From the NCBI GenBank assembly GCA_964016985.1, contig OZ024830.1, positions 58,078,104-58,142,103 of the forward strand: 64,000 nt of DNA, written 5' to 3'. This DNA comes from Anodontia alba. Its lineage: Eukaryota; Mollusca; Bivalvia; Lucinida; Lucinidae. How positions within the stretch are numbered: the stretch's first letter is position 1; each line of letters opens with the position of its first letter. Shown piece after piece: positions 33,965-43,928 of this stretch. The position numbers were made by a program, and so were the translations under genes. The notes under the pieces were generated by a model. That model searched no databases. It was not told the DNA's origin and was given only the letters and a program-made list of their open reading frames with translations.

Positions 33965-34034
33965 ATGACAGGTACGTTGATCAGTATCACAGTGAGTTTC
34001 TCAATCCAGTGATACTGATCAACGTACCTGTCAT
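33965..34034. repeat. Inverted minisatellite unit forming a 26-bp-arm hairpin
   Basis: Positions 33965-33990 (ATGACAGGTACGTTGATCAG onward) are the exact reverse complement of 34009-34034, with an 18-bp loop. This is a head-to-head unit within an otherwise direct array. Confidence 0.9.
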
Positions 34035-35715
34035 CATGTCTTGTTTTATTTCCGGTATACTAGGTACGTTGATCAGGAAACCATGCCATTAAAATTCACA
34101 ATATTGTCTTGTTTTCTTTCCGATATAATAGCAACGTTGATCAGTATTATGAAATTGAGAAACTATGCAATTCAGAACTCGCTATCTTGTCTTGTTTTCT
34201 TTCCGATATGATAGCAACGTTGATCAGCATCATGGGATTGATACACCACCGCATAAAGAACCGACAATCTTGTTTTGTTTCCAGTGTGATAGGTACGTTT
34301 ATCAGGACCAGGGGACAGAGAAGCCATCCCATTTGAACTCACTGTCTTTTTTTTTTTTTTTTTTTTTTTTTCAGTATGATAGGCATATGTTATAAAAGCA
34401 TCTTGTGGAGGAAAGCAGCCATGCCACTGGAATTTACTATCTTGTCTTCTTTCCAGTTAAATAGACACGTTGATCAGCTCCTGGGATTGAGAAACAATGT
34501 CATTATAAGTACTCTTCTTGTGATTCCTTTCCAGTATCATAAATACGTTGAAATAAAAATAAAATTTAGAAACCGTGCAGTAAGAAGTCACTTTATTTAT
34601 AGGATGATGGTATGTTCATCAGAATCATGGGATAGAAAAAACCATGCCACTAGAATTCACTCTGATCTTGATTTCTTTTCAGTATGAAGGGTACGTTGAT
34701 CAGATCATAGAATTGAGAAACCATGCCATTAAGAACTCACTGTCTTGTCTTCTTTCAGGTATAATAGGTACGTTAGTCAGGATCATTGGACAGAGAAACC
34801 ATCACATTAGAACCCACTGTCTTTTTTTTTATTTTCTGGCGTGTTTGTTCTTCAATATGATAGGTATGTTGAAAATCCTGAGATTGAGAAACCATGCCAT
34901 TGGAATTCATTATCTTGTTTTCTTTTCACTGATAGACACGTTGACCAGATCATGGGATTGAGAAATATTATCATTAGAACTCACTATCTTGTTAATTTCT
35001 TTTCCAGTATTCTAGATACGTTTAAATATTATGGGATTAAGAAACCATGCAATTAGAACTCTCTGTTTTGTTTTATTATAGCACAATTGTACGTTGATCA
35101 GTATCACGGGAATGGAAAACCATGCAACTGAAATTCAGTTTGATCTTGTTTCTTTTCAAATATGATGGGTATGTTGATCAGATCATGTGATTGAGACACC
35201 ATATTATTAGAACTCACTACCTTGGTTTCCTTCTAGTATGACAAGTACGTTAATCAGGATCGTGGTACTGCGAAACCATGGAATTGGAATTCACTATCTT
35301 GGTTTCTTTCCCTATGATAGGTACGTTGAAAAACATTATGGGATTCAGAAAACATGCCACTAGAATTCACTAACATTCTCGTTTTGTTTCTTTTATGATG
35401 GATACTCAGACAGGGTCATGGCATTGAGAAAACATCCCATTAGAACTCACTATCTTGTATTTTTTCTTTTCAGAATAACAAATATGTTGAAAAGCATCAT
35501 TGGATTGATAAAACCAAAACATCAGAACTCATCGTCTTTTTTTCTAGAGTATGATGGGTACGTTGCTCTGTGTCATGAAAAAACATACCATAAGAAATTA
35601 TTATCTTAGTACCTTTACAGTATGATAGATACAATGACCAGTATTATTGAACTGAGCTGAGAGTCCATGCCATTAGAACTCACTATCTTGTTTTTTTTTT
35701 AATATGGCAAGTATA

Positions 35716-35995
35716 CATTACTAAAACAGGCCTATATAATTTTGACCCCATTAAACCCCACTTTTATATAGTAAAACTGGGGTTTACAGGGGTAACCTTT
35801 ATTTTTCTTATTTCTACTCAAAAACATAGATTGTGGGTACTCGTTAGAACCGCCTCGCCGAGGCGGTTCTAACGAGTACCCACAATCTATGTTTTGAGCA
35901 GAAATATGAAAAATATAGAGTTTTTTATCTCAAAATTTTCAGTTTTTGGAAGTGAAATTTTCTGTATATATTTGAATAGGCGTGTTTTCGTAATG
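35716..35995 (+). mobile_element. Hairpin MITE family A, copy 3
   Basis: A 280-bp element with ends CATTACTAAAACAGGCCTAT and the complement of CATTACGAAAACACGCCTAT. The central palindrome (about 35815-35902) is perfect across CGCCTCGCCGAGGCG. It is inserted within the minisatellite upstream of Gal3ST gene 2. Confidence 0.92.
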
Positions 35996-36156
35996 TTTAT
36001 CCATATCATGGAATTGAGGAAACCATGTAATTAGAACTGACTACCTTGTTTTTTTTGTTTTGTTTTTTTTGTTGTTGTTTTTTAACAATATATTAGACAT
36101 GTGGAAAACAATCAAGGGATTAAGAAACTAGGCAATTAGAACTCACCATTTTTCTT

Positions 36157-36169
36157 TTTTCTTTCCAGT
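36157..36169 (+). promoter_or_regulatory. Candidate 3' splice site of Gal3ST gene 2 exon
   Basis: TTTTCTTTCCAG ends at 36168, followed by T and the ATG at 36170, with a long pyrimidine run before it. The position matches gene 1. If used, the frame enters with two bases of a split codon supplied by the upstream exon. Confidence 0.5.
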
Positions 36170-37321
36170 ATGATAGGCACTTTGATCAGCATCATAGGAT
36201 TTCATTCATTCGACTTTTCGAGAATGTCTTTCGACCGTGCGAGCGATACACTCGATCAGACTCTGTCTGAACGTAGGCCTGAGGACGAACGTAGAAACCG
36301 TAACAACACGCGCACGTCGAATCGGAATTGGAATTACAACACCCACCACAATTATTCTTCTGAGGTCCACCATATTGGATTTCTAAAAGTTCACAAGGCC
36401 GGAAGTACGACTATACAAAATATGCTAATCAGGTTTGGTTTGAAAAGAAACTTAACCTTTGTTATACCAAATAATGGACCTTATTTCCGTTGGGGTCGGA
36501 TCCTACCTATCAAGGCTGGCACTCACTATGATATTTTTGCAGTTCACACAGTTTATAAGAAAAACGTGTTTGATAAATTGTTACCAAAAGACAGAGTTAA
36601 CATAGCTATTGTGAGAGAGCCTCTCAATCGCACTATTTCGGCCGCTCATTATTACAGAGACGAATTTCCGAAATACCATCCATATTTGGTACGTATACCA
36701 AAATCAAACTTTATCAAAGAATTACTATTACACCCAGAAAAGTATGAAAAGCGATCGTTTTCATACACAAAAAATGCTATGGCAATGGATTTTGGATTTG
36801 ATGAGAACACTAATCAAACTGACACAGTCAAAATTAATAAGAAGTTGAACTCTCTTGATAAAGAATTCAAACTAGTTATGATCATGGAAAGATTTCACGA
36901 GTCACTAGTGTTACTGAGAAGATATCTTAATTGGAGTATGGAGGATATAATTTATCTACCATCTAATTCCCATAAATATGTTATAGAAAATGTGACAGAA
37001 GAGGAAATAATAAAACACAAGCAAACGTGTTTCTTAGACTATGCAATTTATGATTTTTTCTCGACAAAATTCAACAAGAGTGTTGAAGCCAAAGGTGCAG
37101 AGTTTCAAGCAGAAGTTAGACAGTTTGTAGCAATTCTAAAACAGGCTACGATTTTTTGTGACAAGGCAAATACGACGGATGTTAAAACAGAAATAGCTGC
37201 TTCTGAGTGGAATGACATGTTTATTATTTCCAAATACGACTGTGATCAAATGAAGTTGAGTGAAGGTGAATTGCAAAACAGCTTAAGAATACGGCATACA
37301 AAAATGCATGGAAACCGTTAA
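36170..37321 (+). CDS. Galactose-3-O-sulfotransferase-like protein, gene 2
   Basis: A 383-residue protein of the Gal3ST family, about 80% identical to gene 1 by eye and uninterrupted. The PAPS 5'-phosphosulfate loop is FLKVHKAGSTT (71-81) and the 3'-phosphate motif VNIAIVREPLNRTIS (143-157). Downstream are the paralogue-wide blocks NFIKELLLHPEKYE (180-193), DKEFKLVMIMER (230-241) and CFLDYAIYDFF (287-297). N-x-S/T sites such as NLT (94-96) and NVT (274-276) fit a Golgi-lumen domain. Start: ATG 36170 is the first in frame, one base after an acceptor-like CCAG. The protein as written has only a 10-residue hydrophobic start, whereas the family is normally type II membrane-anchored, so an upstream exon may be missing. 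Likely reaction: PAPS-dependent 3-O-sulfation of galactose. The acceptor is unknown. Confidence 0.87.
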   Translation: MIGTLISIIGFHSFDFSRMSFDRASDTLDQTLSERRPEDERRNRNNTRTSNRNWNYNTHHNYSSEVHHIGFLKVHKAGSTTIQNMLIRFGLKRNLTFVIPNNGPYFRWGRILPIKAGTHYDIFAVHTVYKKNVFDKLLPKDRVNIAIVREPLNRTISAAHYYRDEFPKYHPYLVRIPKSNFIKELLLHPEKYEKRSFSYTKNAMAMDFGFDENTNQTDTVKINKKLNSLDKEFKLVMIMERFHESLVLLRRYLNWSMEDIIYLPSNSHKYVIENVTEEEIIKHKQTCFLDYAIYDFFSTKFNKSVEAKGAEFQAEVRQFVAILKQATIFCDKANTTDVKTEIAASEWNDMFIISKYDCDQMKLSEGELQNSLRIRHTKMHGNR

Positions 37322-38439
37322 GAAATTACACAGCACGATACTTTAGACATTTAAGCCGCCGGCTGACAAAAAGTCCCTTAGGACATATACGAATGGCGAA
37401 GCCACAGAACAATTTGCGCATCCGCGCGTCGGATCAAAATCTTTGCAATTAGTCCGTTAGTCCTATATTGTGTAGGTGAACAGCGAAGATACTGACCAGA
37501 CCGCGCGGATGTGCAGGTTAGTCTGCATCTTCACGTTTCACAATTGTTCTAAGGGCCCTTTTCTCAGGGGCACAGTTTCACAGTCTTGTCCATTTCACAA
37601 ACAAAGCATCACGGATTCTTACAGGTAAGCTATGATCAAGCGACAAAATCCAATTTACTTGCGTGACTGCTGTCGTCCGCAGTTACTTTACATAACCAAT
37701 AAACTGATGCAGGTAATTGCGAGATGCTTGATTATGTTCCTTTTTTTTCCACATCTGCTGAGTATCAGAAATACGGGAATTTCTTAAGACAAAGAACAAT
37801 ACCACTCATAGAAACGTCAAAAAAAAAGTACCAAAACGTTTATTTTTTTTTTTATTTTTTTTTTTTATTTTAATGAAACTTAAGCCAAATTTTCCAGCAG
37901 GTTTATCTGCACAAAATGCCACCAGTAAAATATCCAAATTGTATTTAAATGAATTAATAAGCAGAAATTCAAAACAGCGCAAACATCCTCGGTGTCACTA
38001 TTTCTTAATTATTTAAAGGGTGGTTTTAAAAATCCTGAAAAAGGACCAAATTTTCGTTTTAAAAATATGCAAAGAAAAAAGAAAAGAAATAACAAAAGAA
38101 AAAAAATAACAGCGTATTTGCGAGAAATTGAATTAAAAGCTACCAGCAAAAATATTGGATTATTTTTCATATTTTTTTTTTTAAATTGATGTATAATATT
38201 TCTATATAAGTCTTTACAATTTACTGTAGCGGTTCGCACAGATAAATCTGGGGCGGTTATCTTCCAAAGTTGGCTATTGGGCGCAAGTTCTACACTACAG
38301 AAGGTCTTAAAAATAATTATAGAAGATGTTCAGGAAGAGTCATAATAACAGAACAACGCCTACAATGACACCAAGATGAAGAGTAAACAAACCACGACAG
38401 GCAGTATATAAGCCACAAACCAAAGAAAACCAAAGTAAT
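37322..38439 (+). other. 3' flank of Gal3ST gene 2; possible poly(A) signal
   Basis: The first 120 bp after the stop match the gene 1 flank. A possible AATAAA lies at 37698-37703. The segment at about 37500-38310 has no clear match in copy 1 and contains T- and A-rich tracts. Matching resumes at 38311-38440. No other gene is seen. Confidence 0.45.
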
Positions 38440-38825
38440 TGGCATAAAAAGCAGTGCCGCTCGTTATTAACAGCCGTGCATTCACTGGCGAAAAGCCGTG
38501 TATTCACGGCAATTCACGCGCTGTTAATGCACGGCTACGTACGCAACTTTCATTATGCCTGTACCGGGGCCACAGAATTGCTGCCGTCACGAGATATGTA
38601 CTGCCGGCCCTAGAGCGAGCATAGTCCGTGTTAACTGCGTTCGCGAAAGGCAAAACAAAATAGTGCAAGAAATAACGCCGAAACGTAGCACTTTTTATGC
38701 AATAATAGCGATTGAACATGGTTCCTCAATGCATTAACATTCGCCAGGCCTCGGTTTTCAACACCTCCCTCGGGACCTGATGAATGTTAATCCATGAAAA
38801 ACCATGTTTGATCCCTATTTACCAA
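38440..38825. repeat. GC-rich insert specific to duplication copy 2
   Basis: The copy 1 alignment jumps from 10906 to about 10925, while here about 385 bp intervene. The insert is richer in CpG than its surroundings and has internal inverted segments: TTAACAGCCGTGCATTC with GCTGTTAATGCACGGC, and GCATTAACATTC (38731) with GAATGTTAAT (38784). It is probably a mobile insertion of unknown class. Confidence 0.5.
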
Positions 38826-39223
38826 CACGTGATCACATTGCCAGACAGGATGTACCAAATACAACAATACTTGAGAAAAGGAACAAGAAAAAACAAAAAG
38901 TGATAAAAGATCACACAGGGAGCAGCCACAAATCGATATAGAGATCAAACTACGCCAGAACCACCGCCTAAGAACGGTCAGCAGAAAAAACCTCCCGGGA
39001 AGGGGGGTGGGGGAGGGGGAGTATTTAACACTTTCAGCAATAAGTAAAATAGTAGCAGATGACATATTTACTAAAATTTATTTTCAAGGTCGTGTCTAAA
39101 ACCCTTATAGCGCTAGACTGTAGCAGACGACATTCTAAAATTGATTCTGTTACTATTCACAGACAACAAGCCTTGACATGTCATGTGAATCGTCTGCTTT
39201 AATTATTCTTAACGTTTTAAGAT

Positions 39224-39286
39224 AGTTTTACTATATAAAAGTGGGGTTTAAGGGGGTCAAAATAATATAGGTATGTTTTCGTGATG
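39224..39286 (-). mobile_element. Hairpin MITE family A, end fragment
   Basis: AAAAGTGGGGTTTAAGGGGG followed by TATAGGTATGTTTTCGTGATG is the inverted left end of family A. The rest of the element is absent. Confidence 0.75.
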
Positions 39287-40326
39287 TTTTGTCGTACGAT
39301 GGCTCATTTGTACTATATCACACCGTACAGCCGGCGCTCTTTACTACAAATGACTAAACAGATGACAGATGTAAACATTGTTGATATAAAAAAATGATAT
39401 GTAAAGTAATTGTGCTGGTCAAAATCCTGAAAGAATGCATTCGACGTTTATGCATTATGGGGATATTATTTGATGTTTAAAGACACCTCGGAAGTAATCT
39501 GATTTAATTTCACTGCCGCAAAAGTCTATATAAGATGGTCGAAAAAATGTATTCTGAAATTTTCACCAAACGTCGTTTTCTGCTAGGTTCGTACATCCCA
39601 GGAACAAAATCTAGTATTTTCTCCTGCATAAAATGAATTTGCAATAATTCAGCAGTAATTCAATAAACTTTGGCGTCGCAGTACTGTTTGATAACGATGG
39701 CATAAGCTTCCAAAAGGAGCAGGTTTCTGAAAAACGGCTGCCTTTGCCTATTGATCAACTTTACGTAGCTAACACGCACGACAGAGGAGATGTTGAAGGC
39801 TAACATGGACGGCAAATCAGAATGTCAGTTGTTTCTACAAGAAGAAGAGAAGAGAAAAAGGCTTGACTGAGTTTGCACGAATGATTCGGTATGAAATCGC
39901 CATAAGCTTTGAAAGCACACTTTTGCCACTATTTCCAATTCATACAGTTGAAATATCAATTCCAGGAAGGCAAAACAGTAGAATGCATGTATCCGCGTCA
40001 TTCCAGCTATTATAAAGGTTTTGTCAGAATGCAGGAAAAAGGATATCGTTGCTGAATTCTACTATCCAATAGTAATTGACCATGCCTCAGAATTGACAAA
40101 GATGCAGCTTCAAACAGGATTAAAGGACATTTGAAGTTGATTACTATCGACAATGCTTTTAATGATAGTAGATCTTGGCATGGCGATGCTTTTTTTTAAC
40201 AATGGTCCTGTCATTGGTGATGGGATTTTACATAAACGACTGTATACGGATTAATAAAGGATTCAGATTTTTTTGTAAATATAATTATATGTATTTTTGT
40301 TTTTTTTTTTTTTTTTTTTTTGTTGC
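39287..40326. other. No confident gene; possible upstream exons of the zinc-finger relict
   Basis: One short open stretch near 39697-39768 (translating as ISFQKEQVSEKRLPLPIDQL) ends before a GTAGCT that could be a donor. This is too weak to call. A long T tract at 40300-40321 precedes TTGCAG. Confidence 0.3.
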
Positions 40327-40327
40327 A

Positions 40328-40860
40328 GAACAATGATATGGATCTAAAAATGCCAACAGTCGAGTTGCATAATGAGGAGTAGCAGTTTGACGAAAAACTA
40401 GATGGGTAACTGTTGGAAGTGTCAGAGAACGAGGAGGTGCGGGAGAAGTTTTCTTGTGAAATTTGAAGTGGCCAATATTCAATCAAAACCATTTTAAAGC
40501 ATCACTTGAAGAAGCATGAAGACAATGCGTTTAAATGTAAAAAGTGTAATCAGTATATCTCAACTTTTGCTGAAATTATGGCTCACCAAAATGCAGAAAA
40601 AAGGAAAAAAAAAGGGGGGCGATAAGCGTCCTCTTTGTACATCATGTGGAAAAACCGTTTGTAAAAAAGGATACATCTCCATGAATAAAAAAAAAAGGAT
40701 TTCATGGCCATTAGCATGATTTAGAGTTCTGTTACTAGTGTCCTTTCAGTGAATGTTCAAAGAAATTCCAGAGAAAGGAAAAGTTTCAGGACCATGTGAA
40801 CATTCATACTTGCATAAAGCCATTTTCCTTTTTTTTCTCTCTGCATACTCAAAAGGGTTT
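40328..40860 (+). pseudogene. Broken C2H2 zinc-finger gene
   Basis: After an acceptor-like run (T tract, TTGCAG ending at 40327) the frame encodes an acidic stretch and then finger-like units. Finger 1 is FSCEI-stop-SGQYSIKTILKHHLKKH, where the second cysteine codon is a TGA. Finger 2 is FKCKKCNQYISTFAEIMAHQ, lacking the last histidine. A third starts LCTSCGKTVCK. After a frame change, CPFSECSKKFQRKEKFQDHV is followed by NIHTCIKPF, a C-x4-C-x12-H-x3-H finger with a linker-like tail. Three in-frame stops plus the frame change make it a pseudogene. Cys and His spacing supports the family; the parent gene cannot be named. Confidence 0.7.
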
Positions 40861-40929
40861 CATGGCCGGTATTATAGAGCAAGTCACGAAACTATCTGCA
40901 CTGGCGAGACCAAAAACGTGTGATGTAAT

Positions 40930-41150
40930 GAAAAAAAAAGGTAAGAGAAAAGTCCAGGAAGTGCCACAATCACAAGCCGCAGCCCTGCCCAGACACAAAG
41001 AGGAAGAGTAAACAGACAAGACCAAACAAGCGCAAATCGAACAAACATAAGCACTGAGATTAGCTCTCTCTTCCCCAAGCGAGGTAATAGCAATGCTAAA
41101 AGGACTGAAAAACACAAGCACAAAATAACACAAGGCAAGACTTAAAACAA
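40930..41150 (+). repeat. Charged-ORF repeat, copy d (broken)
   Basis: Reads KGKRKVQEVPQSQAAALPRH then a stop, followed by sequence matching 11160-11240. It follows directly on the zinc-finger relict. The hydrophobic minus-strand frames at 40849-41160 are mirror translations. Confidence 0.6.
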
Positions 41151-41528
41151 AAATGGTCATGGTCCACTGACCAAGATTGCTGCCATGCCCATATATGATA
41201 ACAACCTTTTAAATTCTTCTCTAGAACCAAATGAGCCCTGGGGCCGTATCTTTGCACAAATTATCGGGGACAGGAGATCTACCAAAATTGCTAAAATGAT
41301 GGTCCTATGTTGACGTTTGACCTTTTATGGCAAAGTCAAATTTGCTTCCCCATGCATGTGTATGGGACCTATACATTAAAATAGGAAAAATGCTGAGAAT
41401 TCAATTTTTGAACATCTCCTTTATAATCCAGTTGAATCAAAACTTTGTGATAAGCATTAAGGCGCCTAGTAGTCACAAAATAGTTAAATGAGCCAATAGA
41501 TAATCCAAAATGGCCGCCACAGCCGCTA

Positions 41529-42875
41529 CGAGGGATGTTCGAAATGAATTGCTTATTTCTATCTGGAGACTTCAAATTTCAAGTTAGCCCAAAAGTACTC
41601 ATTTCATGCCTTCGAAGTACTCCCCATGGCTAGAAATGCAAAGTTTCAGCCGATGTATCCACTTCTTGAAGGCGTCACGGTACGCTGATTTGGGCACAGT
41701 AATAAGGTACTGATGAATGGTAGATCCAAGTGCCTGTCGGGACTGGTATTTCCGCCCAGCAAGGAATGCTTTCAATTTCGGAAACAAAAAGAATCACATG
41801 GGGCAAGGTCTGGGGAATACGGGGGGCGGGGTGAGGCAAAACAGTTACTTTTTCTTTCTTCAAAAACGCCGTAACTATTGCGGAGGTATGAGCTGGGGCA
41901 TTGTCATGTAGAAGACGGACATGTTTAAAACCAGTGGCAGGGCGTCGTTTCTGATAATACTTTTTCATTTTTTTCAGTACTACGTCTTTGTAGTACTTTC
42001 CGGTGATGCTTTTGCCCTTTTTCACTGGCACTTTTATTGCGACTCCTTCACCAGAGAAGAAGATTGCATACAAAACCTTCTTTGTACTCAAAGAACGTTT
42101 GGCAATTATTGGGCGTTTGCTGTGTTTAGTGGCCCAGATCTTATTGCTAACCTTTCTGACGGGCTCAAAATAATGGACCCAGGTTTCATCACCTGTGACG
42201 ACATTGGCAAACTGCTTTTTGTCATATTTTGGAAACATTTGAAGCTGCAGCTTTTTGGCCACTTTAACCCGTTGCCTCTTTTGCTCGTCAGTCAACAGAT
42301 GTGGCACCCATCTAGCAGAAATCTTTCTGACTTTCAAATGCTTCTTCATAATAAGGTGAACCGTAGATAGTGATATGCCTACCTTTCGTGCAATATCACG
42401 AACTGTAAATCTGGCATCTCCTTCAATGATTTCCTTTATTTTGGAAACGATTTCTTTACGAGATGCAGATTTTGGCCTACCTGATTTCGGTGCATTTTTG
42501 ATCGACTCTACACCAGACTCAAATTTCTTTTTCCACCGCCGAACTGTGTCATAAGACACACAAGAAGGTCCAAAAGCAGTAGAAATTTCAGTCATCAGCT
42601 TCTTCAAAGAACAACCAAGTTTTGAGCGAGCTTTGATGTAAGCCCGTATTTCATCTTTTTTGTCGACGCTTCTACCAACCATTTTTACTGCAGTGGTCAA
42701 TGACTGCGTGTATTCAAATGGCAAATTTTATGTCTTACACTTAGTCTAACATGTACATTTATACACCATTGTGTAGATATTGAATAGCCCTATACAGGTA
42801 TGTATTGGTTTTTATCGTGCCCCACGTGGATATCGAGCTAGAGGACAATAAGCAAATCATTTCGAACATCCCTCG
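41529..42875 (-). mobile_element. Mariner transposon with intact ends
   Basis: A 1347-bp element flanked by TA on both sides (41527-41528 and 42876-42877). Inverted ends are CGAGGGATGTTCGAAATGAA at left and the complement of CGAGGGATGTTCGAAATGAT at right, extending about 29 bp with one mismatch. It contains a near-complete transposase frame on the minus strand. Length and TA duplication fit mariner. Confidence 0.93.
41599..42682 (-). pseudogene. Mariner transposase, frameshifted near its third catalytic Asp
   Basis: The frame from ATG 42682 encodes the paired helix-turn-helix N-terminus (with GRPKSASRKE linker and VRDIARKVGISLSTVHLIMK), then WVPHLLT, TGDETWVHYFEP (first Asp, about residue 165) and LLHDNAPAHTS (second Asp, about 260). 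Near 41821-41832, in a C-rich run on the coding strand, one base has been gained. Near 41786-41795 one has been lost. The third Asp (34 residues after the second, DD34D) therefore lies in another frame. The C-terminal FPKLKAFLAGRKY ... HGEYFEGMK is again readable to 41599. The enzyme is presumably inactive, but divergence looks low, so the insertion is fairly recent. Confidence 0.9.
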
Positions 42876-43598
42876 TATAATGAAAATCAGTTTTGACAAC
42901 TTTTCCCAAACCTTTGGTTGCTTTGAGCCGATACTTGCTCTGCAGCAACAGGATGCCTTCTGGATCGAAACGAACTAAAATTGTATGTAAATTGATGGTC
43001 ACCAGAGCTAAAAATAGAAAATCTTCGAACAACATCTCGTCCTTGGCCAATGGCTCGATTTCAGAATATTTGCAGAGAAGTGTTCCTCCAATGCCCTTCT
43101 ACCAAAATTGTTAAAATGGTTCATCTTGGCTGAACAAAATTGCGGCCAGAGCTAAAAGTAGAAAAAAAGAAACCTTTAAAAGATATCTCCACCGCAGCCA
43201 GTATCCTGAATTCAAAGTAATTTCACAGAAGTGTTCCTTCTATGGCCCTTTACCAAAATTGCTAAAATAGTTATGCTCGGCTGAACAAAATAGCCGCCAA
43301 AGCTAAAAATAAAAACAAAAATAACGACATCTCCTTTGCCAGTGGCCTGATTTTAAAATGATATCACAGAAATGTTCCTCTTAACCCTCTTTTTTGGCTG
43401 ATAGCCGTTTGAAAATTTCAGCATTTGAACTTTGTAAGCAAGATATCTCAAAACTGTTTAAGCTAATGCCTTGAAACTGGACAGGCTGATAAGGAATGAT
43501 GAGTAAATTACCTGATTAACTTACAGCAGCAAACTCAGGTGAGCGTTGTGGCCCATGGGCCTCTTGTTTTTTGTTTTTTTTTTTGTTTTTTTGTTTTG

Positions 43599-43601
<3 letters not shown>

Positions 43602-43650
<49 letters not shown>

Positions 43651-43652
43651 TT
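43602..43652. repeat. (ATT)n microsatellite, then poly-A at 43731-43759
   Basis: Perfect ATT units follow the repeat's T-rich tail. A 29-bp A run lies downstream. Confidence 0.92.
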
Positions 43653-43928
43653 TGTTCACTGGTCTAGGGATTTCCCGTTGAATATAAGTAGTACTTAAAT
43701 TTAGAATATCACTTGAAAGAATGTATTATTGAAAAAAAAAAAAAAAAAAAAAAAAAAAACAATCAGAGACTGATATCTATATTGTTGTAGTACTTTCCAC
43801 ATGGTCTCACATCGGGAAGCTGCTTCACCTTCACCTTCAACTTCATATATTGTTTGGGAAAATCTCTTAATCTGTAATTTAATAACTATTTTTTATTTAG
43901 ACTAAAATGAGTTTAAATATCATAAATA

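Larger units (their letters stand above)
33745..36168 (+). repeat. Minisatellite of splice-acceptor/start-codon units, expanded copy
   Basis: About 25 units of 70-85 bp. Consensus: CTTGTTTTCTTTCCAG, TATGATAGGTACGTTGATCA, GTATCATGGGATTGAGAAAC, CATGCCATTAGAACTCACTAT. Acceptor AG is kept in about a dozen units (for example near 33799, 34281, 34372, 34457, 34682, 35007, 35473 and 35620) and changed to GG, CG or GA in others. The last unit is continuous with the Gal3ST gene 2 exon. Open frames across the array (33764-35609) translate to repeated RYVDQ, GLRNHAI and RTHYLV patterns and are not genes. The array is interrupted at 35716-35995 by a MITE. Confidence 0.88.
33530..39180 (+). repeat. Segmental duplication, copy 2 (Gal3ST gene 2 block)
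   Basis: Homologous to 6960-11620 in the same orientation (landmarks given at that entry). It is longer because the minisatellite is more expanded here, and because it holds a MITE (35716-35995) and an insert of about 385 bp (38440-38825) absent from copy 1. It lacks the mobile element found at 7870-9050 in copy 1. Confidence 0.85.
41160..43570 (+). repeat. Older dispersed repeat hosting a mariner insertion
   Basis: The flanks 41160-41527 and 42878-43570 share TACCAAAATTGCTAAAATG-type blocks and AAAATGGCCGCCA / AATAGCCGCCAAAGC units, and end with GGTGAGCGTTGTGGCCCATG and GGCCTCTTG plus a T-rich tract. The repeat is interrupted by a complete mariner at 41529-42875. Confidence 0.65.

Noticed and set aside
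33764..35609. Series of plus-strand frames with repeated RYVDQ and RNHAI patterns, like a repeat protein
   Set aside because: They are translations of the 78-bp minisatellite in shifting frames with many stops, and unit lengths are often not multiples of three.
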